From JALYNX01 sp964608055 (lineage in GTDB: Bacteria; Actinomycetota; Acidimicrobiia; Spongiisociales; ZC4RG35), in contig CAZSMJ010000081.1 in assembly GCA_964608055.1 (NCBI GenBank), positions 1-8,797 on the forward strand: a stretch of 8,797 nucleotides of DNA, written 5' to 3'. Positions 5,318-8,797 of this stretch are shown piece after piece. Positions within the stretch are counted from its first letter, which is position 1. Each line of letters starts with the position of its first letter. A model generated the notes under the pieces. It saw only the letters and a program-made list of their open reading frames with translations, was not told the origin of the DNA and searched no databases. The position numbers were made by a program, and so were the translations under genes.

Positions 5318-6636
5318 ATCTCTTCGTAGTACTCGGTGCCGAGATGGGTGATGAGGTCCTCGCCCATCATGTGGCGCAGGTTGTTCTTCAACTTGGTGTG
5401 TTGGATGAAGAGATCGTTCTCCGGGTACAACCCCTTGCCGTGCTGGGGGCTCTTGAAATAGAACGACAGCCACTCCTGCACCCCGGTGCGCCCGGCGCGG
5501 GCGGCGAGGTCCATGAACAGGGCCAAGTCGAGCACGATCGGGGCGGCCAGGATCGAGTCCTTGCACAGGAAGTCGATCTTGATCTGCATCGGGTAGCCGA
5601 GCCAGCCGAAGATGTCGATGCTGTCCCAGCCCTCCTTGTCGTCGCCCTTCGGCGGGTAGTAGTTGATCCGGACCTTGTGGTAGAGGTCGCCGTAGAGCTC
5701 GGGATAGACCTCAGGCTGGAGGATCTGCTCGAGGACACCGAGCTTGGACACTTCCTTGGATCTGAAACTCTCCGGGTCGTCGAGGACCTCGCCGTCACGA
5801 TTCCCGAGGATGTTGGTCGAGAACCAGCCTTTGATCCCCAGCATCCGGGCTTTGAGGCCGGGAGCCACGATGGTCTTCATCAGGGTCTGACCGGTCTTGA
5901 AGTCCTTGCCCGCAATCGGGATCCCTTCCTCGGCGGCGAGCTGGACCATCGCCGGCACGTCCACGGTGAGGTTGGGAGCGCCGTTGGCGAAGGGGACGCC
6001 CATCTTCAGCGCGGCGTAGGCGTATATCTGGGAGGGGGCGATCGTCGGATCGCTCTCTTTGAGGCCATTGACGAAGGCATCGAGGTCGACATGGGCCGCG
6101 GAGAGGTCCCGATACGCTTCAGTCGAGCCGCACCAGACCATGACCAGACGGTCGACCTTCTTGTCCGATCGGAATCGGTCGATGTCCTCCATGAGCCTTT
6201 CGGCGAGGTCCATGTAGTTGGTCCCCTCCTTGATCTGATCGACCCCGTCGAGGTTCTTGACCCAGTTCTCGGAGAACACAGCCGAGTAGGGCTTGACGGA
6301 GCGCAGCTCGTCGCCGATTCCCTCGAGGTGACGGGGATCGAGGACCCCGGCTTTCATCGCCGCGGTGTAGGCGTCGTCGGAATACGGGTCCCAACCTCCG
6401 AACTCGAGATCATCGAGACCGGCCAGCGGGACGAAATCCTTGATGAGGGGGTTCCGTTGTTCGGTGCGCTTTCCGAGCCGGATGTGAGACATTTGGCTCA
6501 AGGAGCCGAAGGGCATGGCATCACCCTTGCGGGCGGCCAACACACCGGCGATGAAGGTGGTGGAAACCGCACCCATGCCAGGGGTGAGCACGCCGAGCTT
6601 GCCGGTGGCGGGGGCGATCTGGGGTCTGTCTGTCAT
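5314..6636 (-). CDS. ino1: Inositol-3-phosphate synthase (myo-inositol-1-phosphate synthase)
   Basis: A 440-residue NAD-dependent synthase that converts glucose 6-phosphate to 1D-myo-inositol 3-phosphate, the entry to phosphatidylinositol, mycothiol and inositol-based solutes. Features: an N-terminal Rossmann start (G-K-L-G-V-L-T-P-G-M-G-A-V at 12-24), F-G-G-W-D (79-83), N-G-A-P-N-L-T-V-D-V-P (218-228), the catalytic G-K-D-F-K-T-G-Q-T (243-251), G-W-F-S-T-N-I-L-G-N-R-D-G-E (270-283) and K-D-S-I-L-A-A-P-I-V-L-D (359-370). The sequence resembles the approximately 430-440-residue form I recall from Bacteroidetes more than the approximately 367-residue mycobacterial Ino1. The start is an ATG with AGGAGG (6646-6641) 4 nt upstream. 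It is the first gene of a coupled pair with arfB and is divergent from the DUF6941-like gene across 67 nt. Confidence 0.95.
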   Translation of the reverse strand: MTDRPQIAPATGKLGVLTPGMGAVSTTFIAGVLAARKGDAMPFGSLSQMSHIRLGKRTEQRNPLIKDFVPLAGLDDLEFGGWDPYSDDAYTAAMKAGVLDPRHLEGIGDELRSVKPYSAVFSENWVKNLDGVDQIKEGTNYMDLAERLMEDIDRFRSDKKVDRLVMVWCGSTEAYRDLSAAHVDLDAFVNGLKESDPTIAPSQIYAYAALKMGVPFANGAPNLTVDVPAMVQLAAEEGIPIAGKDFKTGQTLMKTIVAPGLKARMLGIKGWFSTNILGNRDGEVLDDPESFRSKEVSKLGVLEQILQPEVYPELYGDLYHKVRINYYPPKGDDKEGWDSIDIFGWLGYPMQIKIDFLCKDSILAAPIVLDLALFMDLAARAGRTGVQEWLSFYFKSPQHGKGLYPENDLFIQHTKLKNNLRHMMGEDLITHLGTEYYEEM

Positions 6637-6703
6637 CGGTCCTCCTGGCAGGAACGATAGAAGAGCCGGATGAGTCTGCGGAACCGGGGTCTAGTCTCCT
6701 CAC

Positions 6704-7162
6704 GTGGATCTCGCCCCCGATTCGTTGGGCCCAACGGTCGACGTCGCCCTCCTGGCGGACGCGGTCCAGGCGGTGAGAGGCAAGCTTTTCGTCCTGGGCG
6801 GGGGATGGGACACACTCTGGGTCCGGACCTTCCCCGCCCGTCATCCCAGTCTGGCCATAGGTCTCCGGCTTCGAGTGCCGTCGTCGTGGGGAGAGGAATT
6901 CCTCAACGTTTCGGTCGAACTCCAGGACGCCGATGGGGCCTCGATGCTTTCTCAGCCGCTCGCCCACACCGTCCGCCTCCCGACCCACGCTCAGGCTTCC
7001 GCCACAACCGACTTCGGCCTGATCCGCTCCTTCACATTCAACAACCTCGTGTTCCGCAAGGAAGGCTCATACTCGTTCGTGATCTCTGTCGACGACGAGC
7101 CGGTGTCGCGGCTCCGGTTCTCGGTCAAGGCCCGTCCCGCTGAGGGCGACTCCGCTCAATAG
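6704..7162 (+). CDS. DUF6941-like conserved hypothetical protein
   Basis: A 152-residue soluble protein with no signal peptide. It opens with L-L-A-D-A-V-Q-A-V-R-G-K-L-F-V-L-G-G-G-W, a pattern I associate with DUF6941 (L-A-D ... G-K-L-Y-v-l-G-G-G-W), then L-A-I-G-L-R-L-R-V-P, V-E-L-Q-D-A-D-G and Y-S-F-V-I-S-V-D-D-E near the end. This suggests a beta-sandwich of unknown function. The start is GTG at 6704 with no visible Shine-Dalgarno. A -10-like TAGTCT at 6692-6697 ends only 6 nt before it, so a leaderless transcript, common in actinobacteria, is plausible. No other in-frame ATG occurs before mid-gene. The family assignment is from memory; the coding status is more certain than the name. Confidence 0.75.
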   Translation: MDLAPDSLGPTVDVALLADAVQAVRGKLFVLGGGWDTLWVRTFPARHPSLAIGLRLRVPSSWGEEFLNVSVELQDADGASMLSQPLAHTVRLPTHAQASATTDFGLIRSFTFNNLVFRKEGSYSFVISVDDEPVSRLRFSVKARPAEGDSAQ

Positions 7163-7171
7163 CGCAAAGTT

Positions 7172-7200
7172 TTGTTTGCATACCGCGAGCGGCTGCATAG
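7172..7200 (+). promoter_or_regulatory. Possible sigma-70-type promoter of the M23 peptidase gene
   Basis: TTGTTT (7172-7177) and GCATAG (7195-7200) are separated by 17 bp, in the 107-nt gap between the DUF6941-like gene and the peptidase gene. Transcription would start near 7207, just before the hairpin at 7210-7242. Both hexamers are imperfect and the call rests on spacing. Confidence 0.28.
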
Positions 7201-7209
7201 CCTGACCCC

Positions 7210-7242
7210 TTGCTCGGGACGGGAGAGGAACGCCCCGGGCAA
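7210..7242 (+). promoter_or_regulatory. Leader hairpin in the 5' UTR of the M23 peptidase gene
   Basis: TTGCTCGGG (7210-7218) can pair with CCCGGGCAA (7234-7242) as a 9-bp stem with one G-U pair and a purine-rich 15-nt loop, followed by CTTTTCCT. It lies 14 nt upstream of the GGAGG ribosome-binding site (7257-7261). It could be an attenuator-like or stabilising leader element. It does not match any riboswitch I recognise, including the c-di-AMP (ydaO) class that controls some actinobacterial wall hydrolases. Confidence 0.35.
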
Positions 7243-7269
7243 CTTTTCCTATCTACGGAGGTCCGCCTG

Positions 7270-7899
7270 TTGTCGCTGCAACGTGCTGGTACGCGCCCAT
7301 TGTGGGCCACCGTCATAGCCTTGCTCGTGTTCATGCTTCTTGTGCCCTCGTTGCCTGCGGCAGCGGCTGAGGAGCCACCGTTCCAAATCAGGTTTCCCCA
7401 GGAGCTCCAGGTAACGGTGTTTTCCTCCAGCTTCGGCGACGGGCGCTCCGGTGGGCGCCGCCATCACGGGGTCGATCTCATGGCCCCCAAGATGACTCAG
7501 GTCTACGCAGCCGCTGACGGCTACGTGTCACGGATCGAAACCCATTCGCTCGCCGGTCGGTACATCGAAGTCGTCCACGTTGCGGGCTGGTCCACGCGCT
7601 ATGTCCATCTCAACAACGACAGTCCCGGGACTGACGACGGGGACGCCGATTGGTCGCTGACCCTGGCACCCGGCGTCTTCATCGGGGCCTGGGTCGTGGC
7701 CGGTCAACTGATCGCCTGGACCGGCGACTCCGGAAATGCTGAATGGACCGGCTCCCACACCCATTTCGAGCTCGCGATCGACGGACGACCCATCGATCCT
7801 TATCCGTTTCTCAGGGAAGCCTTTGAACGGGAGCGGGCCAGACACGAGGCCAACCTCTGGGATCTCATTCACTCACTCGACCTGTATCGGATCTCCTGA
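7270..7899 (+). CDS. Secreted M23-family (LytM-like) metallopeptidase
   Basis: A 209-residue exported peptidase. It has a basic N-terminus (R5, R9), a hydrophobic core (about 11-28) and an A-A-A-A run at 30-33 that suits signal peptidase cleavage before E34. The mature part is one M23 domain with zinc ligands H65 and D69 (H-H-G-V-D-L) and H165 (S-H-T-H-F-E-L), plus probable catalytic histidines H113 (Y-V-H-L) and H163. Such enzymes cleave peptidoglycan cross-bridges or stem peptides outside the cytoplasmic membrane. No coiled-coil, SH3 or LysM region is present, so it is a minimal domain. I chose TTG 7270 because GGAGG lies 8 nt upstream; CTG 7267 is the only close rival, and the in-frame TTG at 7210 would include the leader hairpin. 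It converges on the Rossmann-protein gene with 6 nt between stops. Confidence 0.87.
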   Translation: MSLQRAGTRPLWATVIALLVFMLLVPSLPAAAAEEPPFQIRFPQELQVTVFSSSFGDGRSGGRRHHGVDLMAPKMTQVYAAADGYVSRIETHSLAGRYIEVVHVAGWSTRYVHLNNDSPGTDDGDADWSLTLAPGVFIGAWVVAGQLIAWTGDSGNAEWTGSHTHFELAIDGRPIDPYPFLREAFERERARHEANLWDLIHSLDLYRIS

Positions 7900-7905
7900 G
7901 CGAGT

Positions 7906-8346
7906 TCAGTTGATGACGCGGGCGTCGTCCAACTCGGCCACCCTGCGCGCAAGATCCGGATCGCTGGGTGAGACCTGTGCGACTTCTGGCACGTCGACCG
8001 GGGGCGGCTCCCCAACATAGGCCCAGATCACCCGATGAACCCCGGCATTGGCCGCGGCACGGGCCCACGCTGCCAACACCTCGTTCTCGCTGCTGGCGAA
8101 CGATCGCTCCCGGTCATCTCGGGCCGCCTCGGACACCAGGACGGCAGTGAAACAATGCAGAGCTGCGGCTTCGATGTGGCTGTCGTCGGATACATCCCCG
8201 AGCGCCACCTTCACCGCTCGGCTCTTGAGGCTGGCGGCGATCTCGGGGTCCGAGACGAAGGCGCGGACCTCCCGGTTCGGTTCGATCAAGGCGTCGATGA
8301 TGGCAAGCCCGGGCTCGGTATCGGCTCCGACCACGATCACTGGCAT
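7906..8346 (-). CDS. Short NAD(P)-binding Rossmann-fold protein (NmrA/SDR-like)
   Basis: The 146-residue product begins with a beta-strand and glycine loop, V-I-V-V-G-A-D-T-E-P-G-L, with a following helix and V-R-A-F-V-S-D-P, then V-A-L-G-D-V-S-D-D at the end of the third strand. This is the order seen in atypical SDR/NmrA NAD(P)-binding proteins. A later A-G-V-H-R-V-I-W strand matches the family, but the active-site YxxxK and the substrate-binding C-terminal domain are missing. Length is roughly half that of typical NmrA-like proteins, so it may be a sensor or scaffold rather than an enzyme, or a decayed copy. The ATG start at 8346 has only a weak upstream AGTAGGT. It is divergent from sufB and convergent with the peptidase gene. 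Confidence 0.75.
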   Translation of the reverse strand: MPVIVVGADTEPGLAIIDALIEPNREVRAFVSDPEIAASLKSRAVKVALGDVSDDSHIEAAALHCFTAVLVSEAARDDRERSFASSENEVLAAWARAAANAGVHRVIWAYVGEPPPVDVPEVAQVSPSDPDLARRVAELDDARVIN

Positions 8347-8370
8347 CAGGATGAACCTACTGAATCCGGA

Positions 8371-8395
8371 ACAACCTCTGGTCGCCGGAGGTTGT
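8371..8395. repeat. Strong inverted repeat in the divergent sufB upstream region
   Basis: ACAACCTC (8371-8378) and GAGGTTGT (8388-8395) are perfect complements. The stem can be extended inward by a T-G wobble and two G-C pairs, leaving a TCG loop. No T-tract follows on either strand, and both flanking genes point away, so an intrinsic terminator is unlikely. It may be a protein-binding site or an RNA hairpin in the leader of the minus-strand gene. Confidence 0.45.
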
Positions 8396-8420
8396 CCCTG
8401 TCGACGGGAGAAGGTGGATT

Positions 8421-8449
8421 TTCAACAAGTCTTTCCCTTCCGGTACAAT
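8421..8449 (+). promoter_or_regulatory. sufB promoter
   Basis: A good -10, TACAAT (8444-8449, 5 of 6 to consensus), is preceded after 17 bp by a weak -35, TTCAAC (8421-8426). Transcription would begin near 8456, giving a leader of about 49 nt and placing the start inside the inverted repeat at 8451-8468. Confidence 0.5.
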
Positions 8450-8450
8450 C

Positions 8451-8468
8451 GCACTATCGGGATAGTGC
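8451..8468. promoter_or_regulatory. Perfect 8-2-8 inverted repeat, probable sufB operator
   Basis: GCACTATC-GG-GATAGTGC is a perfect palindrome with a 2-bp centre, beginning 1 bp after the TACAAT -10 and spanning the predicted transcription start. Binding there would block initiation, so this is a typical repressor operator position. In actinobacteria suf operons are often controlled by an Fe-S-sensing regulator (SufR or an Rrf2/IscR-type protein), but no regulator gene is present immediately upstream here. The identity of the binder is inferred only from the position. Confidence 0.6.
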
Positions 8469-8504
8469 AAATTATGCCCGCTAACAGGATGTGGTGATTA
8501 CCCG

Positions 8505-8797
8505 ATGGCAACTGTCGATCTCGACCTGGGCTCGTACCGGCTCGGCTGGCACGACGATGTCGAGTACGCCTTCACGCCGCGCAAGGGCCTCGACGAGACC
8601 GTGGTTCGTGATATCTCGGCCCTCAAAGGCGAGCCCGAGTGGATGCTCGCGTTCCGGCTCAAAGCCTATGACCGATTCCTGAAAAAGCCGATCCCCCAGT
8701 GGGGTGGCGGCGGCTTGCTCAACACCATCGACTTCGACGACAGCTACTACTACATCAAGCCCGCCGGTGAGCAGCAGAAGGACTGGGACATGGTCCC
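8505..8797 (+). CDS. sufB: Fe-S cluster assembly scaffold protein SufB (N-terminal part, runs off the window)
   Basis: About 97 residues are visible. They match the N-terminus of SufB: L-G-S-Y-R-L-G-W-H-D, then K-G-L-D-E-T-V-V-R-D-I-S-A-L-K-G-E-P-E-W-M-L (the family's most recognisable segment), F-R-L-K-A-Y-D-R-F, K-P-I-P-Q-W-G-G and I-D-F-D-D-S-Y-Y-Y-I-K. SufB combines with SufC ATPase and SufD as the cytoplasmic SufBCD scaffold that builds Fe-S clusters. The core beta-helix and the cysteine ligands lie beyond the window. The ATG at 8505 has only a weak GGTG upstream, but it gives a normal-length N-terminus. As the first gene after a promoter and operator, it probably heads a suf operon. Confidence 0.93.
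   Translation, partial: MATVDLDLGSYRLGWHDDVEYAFTPRKGLDETVVRDISALKGEPEWMLAFRLKAYDRFLKKPIPQWGGGGLLNTIDFDDSYYYIKPAGEQQKDWDMV

Noticed and set aside
5344..6660. A 438-codon open frame on the plus strand
   Set aside because: It is antisense to the inositol-3-phosphate synthase gene. Its protein is a Val/Glu/Asp/His-rich shadow with no motifs, produced by high-GC third positions.
7163..7269. c-di-AMP (ydaO) riboswitch upstream of the M23 gene
   Set aside because: The gap is too short and the conserved GGGGUGAA-like and GACAAC-like blocks are not present in the right order.
7621..7632. Perfect palindrome AGTCCCGGGACT as a DosR-type box
   Set aside because: The half-sites point outward, opposite to the GGGACT-AGTCCC order, the 2-bp centre is missing, and it lies in the middle of the M23 coding region.

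Overview
The window is dense, GC-rich bacterial chromosome with GTG and TTG starts. Its families (DUF1918, a DUF6941-like protein, a DUF6390-like fragment, an actinobacterial-type SufB) point to an Actinomycetota genome. A deep lineage such as Acidimicrobiia is my inference from protein style, not from any search. I see no rRNA, tRNA, CRISPR array, insertion sequence or phage gene.

Layout. Positions 1-180 (minus) hold the first codons of an unidentified gene and a 37-residue single-pass membrane protein. Divergent from these, 327-1131 (plus) encodes a DUF1918 protein and a helical, histidine-containing (hemerythrin-like) protein. A UspA-type universal stress protein follows at 1335-1793. It converges on a large P2A-type (calcium-pump-like) P-type ATPase at 1807-4401 (minus). 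A 5'-truncated DUF6390-like fragment (about 4429-4887, plus) abuts the start of the ATPase gene. Next come a coupled minus-strand pair, inositol-3-phosphate synthase (5314-6636) and the ArfB-type ribosome-rescue hydrolase (4910-5317). A DUF6941-like protein (6704-7162) and a secreted M23 peptidase (7270-7899) follow on the plus strand. A short Rossmann protein (7906-8346, minus) is divergent from the start of sufB (8505 to the window end), which opens a probable Fe-S assembly operon.

How it fits together. The left half (1-4401) looks like a stress or dormancy cluster: a universal stress protein next to a CtpF-like P2A ATPase, with small stress-type proteins. That pairing recalls Rv1996/ctpF of the Mycobacterium tuberculosis DosR regulon. 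By eye I find 14-bp sequences with the 6-2-6 architecture of the DosR/DevR box (GGGACT-WW-AGTCCC) about 47-54 bp upstream of four start codons here (180 minus, 327 plus, 1335 plus, 4401 minus). The matches are imperfect (7-9 of 12 positions), so this is a hypothesis, but their consistent placement makes it the most interesting signal in the window.

The right half is mostly housekeeping: inositol phosphate synthesis, ribosome rescue, cell-wall hydrolysis and Fe-S assembly. The sufB promoter carries a perfect 8-2-8 inverted repeat just downstream of a good -10 element, which looks like a repressor operator.
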